From assembly GCA_038251885.1 (NCBI GenBank), contig JBBSAX010000002.1, positions 1-64,000 of the forward strand: DNA of 64,000 nt. Reading direction: 5' to 3'. A program made the position numbers and the translations under genes. Shown here in pieces: positions 25,897 to 35,300 of this stretch. Position 1 is the first letter of the stretch. Each line of letters opens with the position of its first letter. The notes beneath the pieces are model-generated. The model ran no database searches. It saw only the letters and a program-made list of their open reading frames with translations, and had not been told where the DNA came from. Source of the stretch: JAHCHG01 sp038251885. GTDB taxonomy: Bacteria; Acidobacteriota; Blastocatellia; Pyrinomonadales; Pyrinomonadaceae.

Positions 25897-27792
25897 ATGA
25901 AGAATAAATTGTCGCAAGTGTTGTTTTTACTGTTTTTCGCCAATTGCTGTCTGCTTTCCGTTTTGGCACAAGCTCCGGTCGTTGAAAAGATTGATCCGCC
26001 GAATTGGTGGGCGAATATGACGATCAATCCGGTGCGCGTATTAGTTCGCGGGAAGAATCTGAATAATGCGACTGTTTCGACGCTGCCGAATAGCAATTTG
26101 AAAACATACAATTTTCGTTCAAGTGAAAACGGGCATTATTTGTTTTTTGATGTCGAAGTTTTGCCCGGTGCGACGGTTGGAAAATACGGTTTTCAAATTC
26201 AAACGAAAGCGGGAAATGTAACCGCGCCGTTTGAAATCAGCCCAAGACTTGATCGAACGGGACGTTTTCGCGGCTACACGCCCGATGATGTGATCTATTT
26301 TCTGCTGCCTGATCGTTTTGCCGACGGCGATAAAATGAACAACGATCCGGCGAAATCGAAAGGTTTGTATGACAGAAAACTCGGTCGGCATTACCACGGC
26401 GGCGATCTGCAAGGCGTGATTGATAATCTCGCCTACATCAAATCGCTCGGCGTAACGGCGATCTGGACAACGCCCGTTTATGACAACAACGACAAGCCCG
26501 ATTACAAGGAAATGTATGAAGGTCTTCCGTTCACGACGGGTTATCACGGTTACGGCGCGACCGATATGTATGCCGTTGATGAACATTTGGGCGATATGGC
26601 GAAGCTCAAAGAACTGGTTGAAAAGGCGCAAAAAATGGGTTTTAAGATGATTCAAGATCAGGTCGTCAATCACACGGGACCGTATCACGTCTGGGCGGAC
26701 GATCCGCCGACTCCGACATGGTGGAACGGAACAATTAAAAATCATCCGAATAACAACTGGCAAAAATGGACGGCGATGAATCCGCGTGCAACTTATCAAA
26801 CGCAGAAACGCAACATTGACGGCTGGTTTGTTGATATTCTGCCGGATTTTAATCAGGACGATATAGAAGTTGAAAAATATCTGACGCAGAACACGATTTG
26901 GTGGATGGAAACCGTCGGTTTCGACGCGATCAGAATGGACACTCTGCCGCACGTTCCGCGAACATTTTGGGAAAAATGGATGACGGCGGTAAAAAGTGAA
27001 TATCCGAACGTCAATGTTTTGGGCGAACTCTATGACAGCGATCCCGTTTTGCTCGCGTATTTTCAGGGCGGAAAGAGAGGACACGACGGTGTTGATACAA
27101 AACTCGACACGCTTTATGATTTCGGACTTTTTTATCCGATCCGCAACGCTTTCGCTCAAGGAAAACCGATCCGCGAAATCTCGCAGATGTTTGCCAAAGA
27201 CTGGCTTTATCCGAATGCCGAAGTTTTGACGACATTTTTGGGAGTTCACGATATGCCGCGTTTTATGAACGAACCTGGCGCGACAATCGAAGGTTTGAAA
27301 CTCGCGCAAACTTTGATTATGACTTCACGCGGAACGCCTTTGCTATATTACGGCGATGAAATTGCGATGACCGGCGGCGGTGATCCTGATAATCGAAAAG
27401 ATTTTCCGGGCGGATTTGAAGGCGACAATCGCAATGCTTTTACTTTAAAAGGAAGAACTTCCTTGGAAAACGAAGTTTGGAATCATCTCGCGCTTCTCGG
27501 AAAAATTCGCGCTGAAAATGAGGCTTTAAGAAATGGTAAAAGTTATGATCTGCTTGATGAAGAACAGCAGATGGCTTATGTTCGCGTAACGGACAAACAA
27601 GGGGTTTTGATGGTTTTTAATAATAATCTGAATCCGGCAGAAGTTTCGTTCGATGTTTCGATGATTAAACAATTCGGTGCAAACGCCACTTTGAAGGACA
27701 ACTTAGGAAAAATTTCCGATGTGAAAATTCAAAACGGCATCGTCAAATTTTCTGTTCCGGCGCGAACAGCAGGAATTTTTACAGTTAAATAA
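25897..27792 (+). CDS. Secreted GH13 enzyme, second cyclomaltodextrinase/neopullulanase-like copy
   Basis: 631 residues with a signal peptide ending near VLAQ. The N-terminal domain opens with PPNWWANMTINPVRVLVRG, nearly the same as the copy at 20707. All GH13 signatures are intact: DQVVNH at 254-259, nucleophile Asp348 in IRMDT, acid/base Glu377 in LGELY, and His451-Asp452 in GVHDMP. The C-terminal beta domain is complete. The two copies differ throughout, so this is an old duplication with probable differences in substrate length. It lies just upstream of the MFS sugar transporter and probably supplies it with short maltodextrins. Confidence 0.9.
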   Translation: MKNKLSQVLFLLFFANCCLLSVLAQAPVVEKIDPPNWWANMTINPVRVLVRGKNLNNATVSTLPNSNLKTYNFRSSENGHYLFFDVEVLPGATVGKYGFQIQTKAGNVTAPFEISPRLDRTGRFRGYTPDDVIYFLLPDRFADGDKMNNDPAKSKGLYDRKLGRHYHGGDLQGVIDNLAYIKSLGVTAIWTTPVYDNNDKPDYKEMYEGLPFTTGYHGYGATDMYAVDEHLGDMAKLKELVEKAQKMGFKMIQDQVVNHTGPYHVWADDPPTPTWWNGTIKNHPNNNWQKWTAMNPRATYQTQKRNIDGWFVDILPDFNQDDIEVEKYLTQNTIWWMETVGFDAIRMDTLPHVPRTFWEKWMTAVKSEYPNVNVLGELYDSDPVLLAYFQGGKRGHDGVDTKLDTLYDFGLFYPIRNAFAQGKPIREISQMFAKDWLYPNAEVLTTFLGVHDMPRFMNEPGATIEGLKLAQTLIMTSRGTPLLYYGDEIAMTGGGDPDNRKDFPGGFEGDNRNAFTLKGRTSLENEVWNHLALLGKIRAENEALRNGKSYDLLDEEQQMAYVRVTDKQGVLMVFNNNLNPAEVSFDVSMIKQFGANATLKDNLGKISDVKIQNGIVKFSVPARTAGIFTVK

Positions 27793-27796
27793 ATCA

Positions 27797-27991
27797 ATGA
27801 AAGCATTTTTACTCGTCGGAATTTTATTTTCCGCATTTTTAATAATTTTGGGCGTTACTTCAAGAAAAACGGCTGGAGATGTTTTGTCATCAGCTGTTTT
27901 GGTTGCTGGGGGATTCGTGTTTGTATTCGTCGCAGTTATTTGGGTACTTTCGTATATAAAGGAGAAAAGGGAAAAAGAAAATAAATTTTAA
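27797..27991 (+). CDS. Small two-segment membrane protein
   Basis: 64 residues, four bases after the GH13 stop codon. Two hydrophobic helices (FLLVGILFSAFLIILGV and VLVAGGFVFVFVAVIWVLSY) are followed by a charged tail (KEKREKENKF) that should face the cytoplasm. It lies directly before the sugar transporter gene. No family is recognised. The tight spacing and plausible topology favour a real gene. Confidence 0.55.
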   Translation: MKAFLLVGILFSAFLIILGVTSRKTAGDVLSSAVLVAGGFVFVFVAVIWVLSYIKEKREKENKF

Positions 27992-28013
27992 TTTCTGATC
28001 CTGTAAAAAATCA

Positions 28014-29384
28014 ATGCAAAAGAAACCGCAACTAAGTTTTTTGCAAATCTGGAATATGAGTTTCGGATTTTTGGGTATTCAATTCGGCTGGGGCTTGCAG
28101 TTGGCGAATATGTCGCCGATCTACAAATATCTCGGCGCAACGGAAAGTGAGCTTCCTTATTTATGGCTTGCCGGACCGATGACGGGTTTGCTTATTCAAC
28201 CGATTGTCGGCGCGATGTCGGATCGAACGTGGACAAAACTCGGTCGCCGCCGCCCGTATTTTCTGGTCGGCGCGATTCTGGCAAGTATCGCGCTCGTCCT
28301 GATGCCGAACTCGTCCGTGCTCTGGATGGCGGCAGGTCTGTTGTGGATTCTCGACGCTTCGATCAATATCACGATGGAGCCGTTTCGCGCTTTTGTCGCC
28401 GATAATCTGCCCGAACAACAGCGCACGCTCGGTTTCGTGATGCAGTCGTTTTTTATCGGCATCGGTCAGACGCTGGCAAACGCTCTACCGTTTATTCTGA
28501 CCGCGGTCGGCGTGGTCGGAATTATGAAAAGCGGCATTCCGTATTCGACTTTGATCGCTTTTTCGGTCGGCGGTGTCTTCTTTCTCGCGGCGGTTCTCTG
28601 GACGGTTTTCACGTCGCACGAATATCCGCCCGAAGATATGGAAGCCTTTAACGCGAAAAAGGCAGAAGGCAATGTCGTTTCATCAATTTTCAAGGAGATC
28701 GGCGAAGCGGTTAAAGATATGCCCGCGACGATGAAACAACTGGCGGTCGTCCAGTTTTTTACATGGTTCGCGCTGCCGTGTATGTGGCAGTTTTACGGCA
28801 TTACGGTCGGCAAGATCGCCTTCGGCGCGGTTGACGAAGTTTCAACGCCCGCGCTTTTCCAGCAGGGAAATGAATGGGCGGGTTTGATGTTCGCCACTTA
28901 CAACGTCGTCTGTTTTCTCATCGCGTTCGCCATTCCGTGGTTTGCTAATAATATCAGCCGCAAAGCGGTTCACGCGGTTTGCTTAACGCTTGGCGGATTG
29001 GGTTTGATTTCCACGATGTTTGCTCACAACCCGTATTTTCTGATGATCGGAATGGTCGGTGTCGGCATCGCGTGGGCTTCGATTCTGGCAATGCCGTATG
29101 TCATCCTCGCGGGCGCGATCAAGCCGGAAAGAATGGGCGTTTATATGGGCGTGTTCAATCTGTTCATAGTTATTCCGCAAATCGTGATGTCGTTTTTGAT
29201 CCCGCAAATTTACAAGAGCGTTCTCGGCGGAAATTCATTAAACGTAGTCGTCCTCGGCGGAATTTCAATGCTGATCGCGGCTTTGACCGTCTTTTTCGTC
29301 AAAGACATCGGACAGCAAAACCTCGAAAGCGATAAAGAAATCGCCGTTCCCGGACAAACGATTGTCGGCGGTGTTGATATATAA
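28014..29384 (+). CDS. MFS sugar transporter (SLC45/MalT-like, alpha-glucoside)
   Basis: 456 residues with about twelve membrane segments and no signal peptide. The start SFLQIWNMSFGFLGIQFGWG and the loop GAMSDRTWTKLGRRRPYFLVG are typical of the sucrose/maltose proton symporters of the MFS (SLC45-like, GPH-related) found in sugar-using Gram-negative bacteria. It should carry maltose or short maltodextrins across the inner membrane for MalQ. It ends the run of tightly spaced genes that begins with malQ; a REPIN-like element follows the stop codon by 15 bases. Confidence 0.88.
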   Translation: MQKKPQLSFLQIWNMSFGFLGIQFGWGLQLANMSPIYKYLGATESELPYLWLAGPMTGLLIQPIVGAMSDRTWTKLGRRRPYFLVGAILASIALVLMPNSSVLWMAAGLLWILDASINITMEPFRAFVADNLPEQQRTLGFVMQSFFIGIGQTLANALPFILTAVGVVGIMKSGIPYSTLIAFSVGGVFFLAAVLWTVFTSHEYPPEDMEAFNAKKAEGNVVSSIFKEIGEAVKDMPATMKQLAVVQFFTWFALPCMWQFYGITVGKIAFGAVDEVSTPALFQQGNEWAGLMFATYNVVCFLIAFAIPWFANNISRKAVHAVCLTLGGLGLISTMFAHNPYFLMIGMVGVGIAWASILAMPYVILAGAIKPERMGVYMGVFNLFIVIPQIVMSFLIPQIYKSVLGGNSLNVVVLGGISMLIAALTVFFVKDIGQQNLESDKEIAVPGQTIVGGVDI

Positions 29385-29399
29385 ATATGAATTCTATTC

Positions 29400-29489
29400 C
29401 GTTTAGCGACGGGCTTTGCCCGTAATGTTTATCAGTAAATGAGATGATTTTTCGATTTAACGATTACGGGCAAAGCCCGTCGCTAAACG
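29400..29489. repeat. REPIN of the RAYT family, left of the transposase
   Basis: Perfect 27-base inverted arms at 29400-29426 and 29463-29489 each contain the tail CGTTTAGC and the hairpin ACGGGC-TTT-GCCCGT. The right arm ends 16 bases before the RAYT start codon. The same REP sequence occurs at 30100-30191 and 63469-63558. Confidence 0.92.
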
Positions 29490-29505
29490 ATATTGTTTTA
29501 GAAAT

Positions 29506-30087
29506 ATGAAAATGAATAAATTCAAAACCGATGAATTTAACAATTTTCATTACATCACGACAGTAACTTATAAACGTCTGCCAATTTTTAGAAGTGAAAA
29601 AACGTGTGAAATTTTTATTGAAGTATTAAAAGAAATCCGCGCAATTCATCCGTTCAAATTAATCGGTTATGTGATTATGCCCGATCACATTCATCTGATA
29701 TTGAATCCGTTGGAAGAAAAAATCAGCGTGATAATGCGAAAAATAAAAGGTAAATCGGCGCATTTAATTGTGAAGTGGCTTAAGAAAAACAATTTTACGG
29801 AGTCTTTGAACAAACTTTTGCTTTTAACAAAAAACGAACGGCAAAAATACGCCGTTTGGCAGAGAGATTTTTCGGCGATTGATCTTTGGAGTCCGAAGTT
29901 TTTGCGTCAAAAATTAGATTACATCCATTTAAATCCGCTTCGCGCTAAATTTTGCGATCATCCGGCAAAGTGGAAGTATTCGAGTTATCGCGCATACTTG
30001 CCGCATAAAGCGAATGAAGTTCCGATAGAAATTGATTGGCGTTCATATTGGGATGAAAAAGAAAAAGTAAAAGAAAATAATAAATAA
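29506..30087 (+). CDS. REP-associated tyrosine transposase (RAYT, Y1/IS200-like)
   Basis: 193 residues. The HUH metal motif is in PDHIHLI (His61 and His63). The likely catalytic tyrosine is Tyr139 in DYIHLNPLRAKF, followed by the typical KWKYSSYRAY end. RAYTs are single-copy, domesticated relatives of IS200/IS605 transposases that act on hairpin-forming REP sequences as single-stranded DNA. Here the gene lies between two REPINs of one family, 16 bases from the left one and 12 from the right, which is the classic arrangement. It interrupts the alpha-glucan genes and has no functional link with them. All expected residues are present, so it may be active. Confidence 0.92.
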   Translation: MKMNKFKTDEFNNFHYITTVTYKRLPIFRSEKTCEIFIEVLKEIRAIHPFKLIGYVIMPDHIHLILNPLEEKISVIMRKIKGKSAHLIVKWLKKNNFTESLNKLLLLTKNERQKYAVWQRDFSAIDLWSPKFLRQKLDYIHLNPLRAKFCDHPAKWKYSSYRAYLPHKANEVPIEIDWRSYWDEKEKVKENNK

Positions 30088-30099
30088 AAAACTCAAAAC

Positions 30100-30191
30100 C
30101 GTTTAGCGGCGGGCTTTGCCCGTAATCGTCATTTTCTAAAATTATCGAGTTTTTGATATTCAACATTACGGGCAAAGCCCGTCGCTAAACG
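30100..30191. repeat. REPIN of the RAYT family, right of the transposase
   Basis: Inverted arms at 30100-30126 and 30165-30191 carry the same REP as the element at 29400, with one substitution in the left arm (GCGGCGGG for GCGACGGG) that slightly weakens the copy. It begins 12 bases after the RAYT stop codon and ends shortly before the next GH13 gene. Confidence 0.92.
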
Positions 30192-30216
30192 AGAGTTTTA
30201 TAGATTGGAGAAAGTT

Positions 30217-31578
30217 ATGAGGTTAAAACCATTTGCGAAACAAATAATTATCACATTTTTTCTTTCCTCGCTTATCTTTGCCCAACAACCGGCACAAGAT
30301 TTTTCAAAGGAAACGGCGCGTGTTTCGCCGGATTGGGTGAAAGATGCGGTGATCTATGAAATCTTTCCGCGTCAGTATTCACAAAAGGGCGATTTTAATG
30401 CGATTACGAATGATCTCGACCGGTTAAAAAACTTGGGCGTGACGGTTTTGTGGCTTATGCCGATTCATCCCGTAGGGAAATTGAAAGCGAAAGGCACAGT
30501 CGGTTCGCCATATGCGGTGCAGGATTTTTATGCGATCAATCCTGATTACGGAACGAAAGCCGATTTGCAGAAATTGATCGGCGAAGCTCACAAACGCGGT
30601 TTGAAAGTGATTATTGATATTGTCGCAAATCATACGAGTTGGGATTCGGTGATGATGAAAAATAAATCATTTTATACCCAAAATGAAAAAGGGGAAGTTA
30701 TCGCGCCCGTGCCGGATTGGGCGGATGTTGCCGATTTAAATTATGAAAATCCCGAATTGCCGAAATATATGATCGAAATGCTCAAATCTTGGGTTCGTGA
30801 TTACGATCTCGACGGTTTTCGGTGCGATGTTGCCGGATTTGTGCCGACCGATTTTTGGGAAGAAGCGCGGCGCGAGGTTGATAAAATTAAACCGAATACG
30901 ATCTGGCTGGCGGAATGGCACGAGCCGGATTTGCTGGTCAATGCGTTTAATCTTGATTATTCGTGGTCAATGCACTCGGCTTTAGACGAAGTTTTGCACG
31001 GCAAAAAGCCTGCTAAACACATTCGTGAAACATGGGAAATTGAAAAAGCGAAGTTTCCGAAAAATTCTTTGCACATGAGATTTTCAGACAATCACGATGA
31101 AAAACGGGCGATTGCACGGTTCGGCGAAAAAGGCGCGTTAGCCGCGCAAGCACTCGTTTTTACGATTGACGGCGTGCCGCTCGTTTATAACGGAATGGAA
31201 GCGGGCGATACGACCGAATCGGGTTTTCCGGCGTTGTTTGAAAAAATGCCGATCTTCTGGGATATAAAAGTGCGCCGTCCCGAATTTCCGGCGTTTTACG
31301 ACGCGATGACCAAACTCCGCGCAAACTCTGTCGCGTTGAGACGCGGCGAAACAGTTTGGGTAAAAAATTCTGACGATGACCGCGTTTTGACGTTTATGCG
31401 AAAAAGCGGAAATGAAGAAATTCTCGTAGCAATAAATATGACGAGCGCGCCGTTTTTCGGTTCGGTCGAAGCAAACGGAAACTTTGAAGAAATCACGCCG
31501 AATATGGAAAAATCTTCAAACGGGTTGCCGACGCTGAGTTTGGATTCGTTCGGTTTTAGAATATTTAGGAAGAAATAA
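30217..31578 (+). CDS. Secreted GH13 alpha-amylase/alpha-glucosidase family enzyme
   Basis: About 453 residues from the ATG at 30217, six bases after GGAG; a TTG four codons upstream is less likely. The signal peptide ends near LIFAQ. Unlike the two larger GH13 proteins it has no N-terminal Ig-like domain. The barrel begins at WVKDAVIYEIFPRQYSQKG. Catalytic regions are intact: DIVANH at 134-139, nucleophile Asp204 in DGFRCD, acid/base Glu233 in WLAEW, and His293-Asp294 in SDNHDE. A C-terminal beta domain is present. It probably degrades short alpha-glucans in the periplasm; the exact bond specificity cannot be read. Confidence 0.9.
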   Translation: MRLKPFAKQIIITFFLSSLIFAQQPAQDFSKETARVSPDWVKDAVIYEIFPRQYSQKGDFNAITNDLDRLKNLGVTVLWLMPIHPVGKLKAKGTVGSPYAVQDFYAINPDYGTKADLQKLIGEAHKRGLKVIIDIVANHTSWDSVMMKNKSFYTQNEKGEVIAPVPDWADVADLNYENPELPKYMIEMLKSWVRDYDLDGFRCDVAGFVPTDFWEEARREVDKIKPNTIWLAEWHEPDLLVNAFNLDYSWSMHSALDEVLHGKKPAKHIRETWEIEKAKFPKNSLHMRFSDNHDEKRAIARFGEKGALAAQALVFTIDGVPLVYNGMEAGDTTESGFPALFEKMPIFWDIKVRRPEFPAFYDAMTKLRANSVALRRGETVWVKNSDDDRVLTFMRKSGNEEILVAINMTSAPFFGSVEANGNFEEITPNMEKSSNGLPTLSLDSFGFRIFRKK

Positions 31579-31598
31579 TTATTTGAGGTTACAAACTT

Positions 31599-32300
31599 AT
31601 GCGGCTGAAAACCAATTTAACTTTGGTGGTTACGTTTCTTTTGTTTGTGTCCTGTAATCAAACGGCGACGCAGAGTGCGAACCAAACAAACGAAGCAAAA
31701 CAATCTTCGAGTGGACAATCAAAAAAAACGCTCGAATTAGAGAATAAAATTTCTTTATCTGAAATAGAGGAAGATCAAAATTCGAAAATTGCCGCTAATG
31801 CTCAAACGAAAGAGCCGAAAACTGTTATGGATTTTTTCGCACTTTTGCCGGAAAAATATTTTACGCTTGAAGGCTGTTTTCGAGAAAATGATAAAGATTG
31901 CCGCAAAGCGCGGGCAGAATATTTAAAGAATTACAAAGAGATCGAAGAAACTAAAAACGGTTATTTCAAAGGCGGTTGCGATGGCGGACAAAGTTGTATC
32001 GAGATGGCACTTTTCAAACGACCCGATAATTCCTACGTTATTGCCGTAGCGACATTTAGCGAGGCATTTGAAGAAAATTATTTTCTCGACTACAAAAACG
32101 GCGTGTGGACGGATATTTCCGAAAAAATCGTTCCCGAATTCAGCAAAGACAAACGCTACGAATTACCGCGCTTCGGCACGAGTGTCAAGGTCTTTTCGAC
32201 AAAACTCATTGAAAAAGACGGCGATTTCGAGATTAGAGAAAAAGTCAAAAACATCTATGATCTGGAATGGAAAGACGGGAAATTTACAAAAAAGCAATAA
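31599..32300 (+). CDS. Lipoprotein of unknown function
   Basis: 233 residues. A signal peptide ends in a lipobox (LFVSC), so the mature protein should be lipid-anchored at its Cys. A Ser/Thr/Gln-rich linker (NQTATQSANQTNE) leads to a globular domain starting near VMDFFALLPEKYF. Four further cysteines (EGCF, DCRK, GGCDGG, SCIEM) could form disulfides. It lies between a GH13 gene and the glucoamylase gene in the same direction, 20 bases after the former. No family is recognised. Confidence 0.7.
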   Translation: MRLKTNLTLVVTFLLFVSCNQTATQSANQTNEAKQSSSGQSKKTLELENKISLSEIEEDQNSKIAANAQTKEPKTVMDFFALLPEKYFTLEGCFRENDKDCRKARAEYLKNYKEIEETKNGYFKGGCDGGQSCIEMALFKRPDNSYVIAVATFSEAFEENYFLDYKNGVWTDISEKIVPEFSKDKRYELPRFGTSVKVFSTKLIEKDGDFEIREKVKNIYDLEWKDGKFTKKQ

Positions 32301-32334
32301 ATCATTGTTATTTATGTTTTTGGGGTTAAACAAA

Positions 32335-35300
32335 ATGTTTTCATATAAAAAATTATCTGTGTCCATCTGTGTTTATCTGTGGACAATTTTTCTTTGCTTT
32401 TCGATAAACGCGCAAACACTCGCGCCGGGTGCGCCGGGAAAAGATGCACAATGGGCGACTGCCGGAAAACAGGGCGTTGGAACTTCGGCAAATCTGGAAA
32501 GCAAGGTTTGGTTCACGCTCGCGCAGGGCGTGATGACGGAAGTTTATTATCCCGATGTCACGGTGGCGAATGTTCATCTTTTGCAGTTTGTCGTGGTTAA
32601 TCCGAAAACGAAAAAGGTTGAAACTGAACAGGACGACGCGCTTCACGAAGTAAAAGTTTTGCGTCCCGATTCGCTGACTTTTCAGCAGATCAACACGGCA
32701 AAATCGGGCGAATGGAAAATTACGAAAACTTACATATCAAATCCTGACACTTCTGCTGTCGTAATGATTGATGTTCAGTTTGAATCAAAAATTAAAGATT
32801 TAAATTTGTATTATTATTATGATCCTTCAATAAGCAACAGCGGAATGGGCGATATTGCTTATTCGAGAAAAGATGATGCAATTTCGTATGATGGCAAAAT
32901 CTATTCGTCTCTATTAATTTCAACCGGAACTGAAGAAAAAACTAATGGTTTTTATCAGGAAAGTGATGGAATTGAACAGCTTAAAAAAAATGGAAAAATA
33001 ATCAATCAATACGAAGAAGCAAAGAACGGAAATGTCGTTCAAATGGCAAAAGTTAAAAATCCTAAAAGATTTACTGTAATTTTGAGTTTTGCTAACAACG
33101 TAGGTGGAGCATTTGTTTTAGCTGTATTGTCAAAACAAAAGGGTTTTGCAAAATCACTCGCCGAATATGAAAAAGGCTGGAGCGATTATGTTAAAACTTT
33201 GCCGAAAGTTGATGAAAAATATCAGGCGCAGTTCAATATGGCGGCGATGATTTTGAAGGCTCACGAGGATAAGACGAAGCGCGGCGCGAATATCGCCAGT
33301 TTGACGATTCCGTGGGGCGGCGATAAGAATGCGAACGAAAATACGGTCGGCGGTTATCATTTGGTTTGGTCGCGCGATTTGTATCAGGTGGCGACGGCGT
33401 TTATGGCTTTGGGCGACAAGGCGGCGGCGGTTCGTGCGCTCGATTTTTTGTTTGATGTTCAGCAGAAAGCGGACGGCAGTTTTCCGCAGAATTCGTATCT
33501 TGACGGCAAACCTTTTTGGGGTTCGCTGCAAATGGATGAAGTCGCATTTCCGTTGATTTTGGCTTATCAATTGGAACGTAACGACAAAGCGACTTGGGAA
33601 AATCACGTCAAACGCGCGGCGGATTTTATCGTCAAAAACGGTCCGACGACACCGCAGGAGCGTTGGGAAGAACGCAGCGGTTATTCACCCTCGACGATTG
33701 CGGCGGAAATCGCGGGACTCGTTTGCGCGGCGGAAATTGCCAAGAAAAACGGCGATGTTGAATCAGCAAATCTTTATCTGAAAACCGCCGACGAATGGCA
33801 GGCGAACATCGAAAAATGGACGGCGACGACCAACGGAAAATACGGCGACGGCAATTATTATTTGCGAATTACGCAGAAGGGAAATCCGAATGCGGGCGAC
33901 AAAATTGATCTCGGCAACGGCGCGGGAATGTTCGACGAACGCGAAATCGTTGACGCGGGATTTTTGGAATTAGTGCGTTTGGGAATCAAATCGCCCGACG
34001 ATTTTTTGATTCAAAAATCGGTAAAAGTAATTGACGAAGTGATTCGCGTCAAAACGCCGAACGGCGATGCTTTTTATCGCTACAACCACGACGGCTACGG
34101 CGAAATGGACGACGGACGACGTTGGAATTTCGACGGAAAATATACCGGAAAAGGCAGACTTTGGGCGTTGCTTTCCGGCGAACGCGGACAATATGAAATT
34201 GCATTAAACAGAAAATTGACACAAATTGCGATAATGCAAAGCGGACGAAGAGTTTCTGCAAAAACAGGAAAAGCTGTTGAAAACCCAAAATCTGAAATTA
34301 TAAATCCTTCATTAAGATTGGATGCAATGGCGAAATTTGCCAACGAAGGTTTGATGATTCCCGAACAAATCTGGGATTCGCCGAACGTGCCGAAAAATGC
34401 CGACAAACAATTCGTTCCCGAACTCAAATTCGGCGAAGGCACAGGTTCGGCAACTCCGCTCGCGTGGTCAATGGCGCAATTTATTCGCCTCGCCGTCAAT
34501 TTGCAGGCAGGCAGAAATCTCGACACGCCCGATGTTGTTTATACTCGGTATGTTTTGGGGAAAAAAGCGGAAAGTAATAATCAAACTTCGACGACAAAAA
34601 CCGACGAATGTGAAAAAGCCCGGTCATTTCTAAATAACAATAGACTTCTGCTCACGACAGAGTCATTAAATGGGTCAAACTTTCCTACGTTGTGGGGAAA
34701 AAAGGGGACGAACGATTCTGTAATGCGGTTCGCTTATTATGAATCGGCTACTGAAGTAGAAATTGTTGGAGATTTTACGGGCTGGAAACAGTGCGGTCTG
34801 AAGTTGAAAAATCCATCAAGCAGAACAACAAATCATAAATACATCGGTTTAAAGTTTCCAAACACGGCAAGAGTCGAATACAAACTCATCGTTGACGGCA
34901 AATGGATAAACGATCCGTTGAATCAGAATAAAGTTGATAATGGTGTCGGCGGCGAAAATTCGTTTTTTACGATGCCTGATTACAAGCCGACGAAGTGGGC
35001 AAATAAAAGGAACTCAGATAATTACACAACTCCAATATTAGAGATTGAAAGTAAGAAATTTGGAAAGCGAAGTGTTCAGATTTTCATACCGACAGAATAC
35101 TTCAAACGCGGCGTATTGCGAAAACTGCCCGTGCTTTATTTGCAGGACGGAAGCGAATACGAAAAACGCGCGGAAGCAATTATTATACTGGAAAATCTAA
35201 TTGAAGATAAAATGGTCGAGCCGTTTATGATCGTTTTTATTAATCCGCAAGATCGTATGAAGGAATATTGGGCAAATGACGATTACGCTGATTACATCGC

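Noticed and set aside
26119..27309. A 396-codon open frame on the minus strand inside the second GH13 gene.
   Set aside because: It is antisense to a gene with intact catalytic motifs; the translation is Arg/Phe/His-rich with no recognisable domain, as expected for a shadow frame.
29400..30191. A complete insertion sequence or composite transposon.
   Set aside because: RAYTs are not flanked by terminal inverted repeats that move as a unit; the flanking sequences are REPINs with their own internal symmetry, and no target duplication was seen.
32068..32334. Upstream extension of the glucoamylase open frame overlapping the lipoprotein gene.
   Set aside because: It starts at TTG within another gene, is Lys/Thr-rich without a domain, and the ATG at 32335 gives a proper signal peptide.
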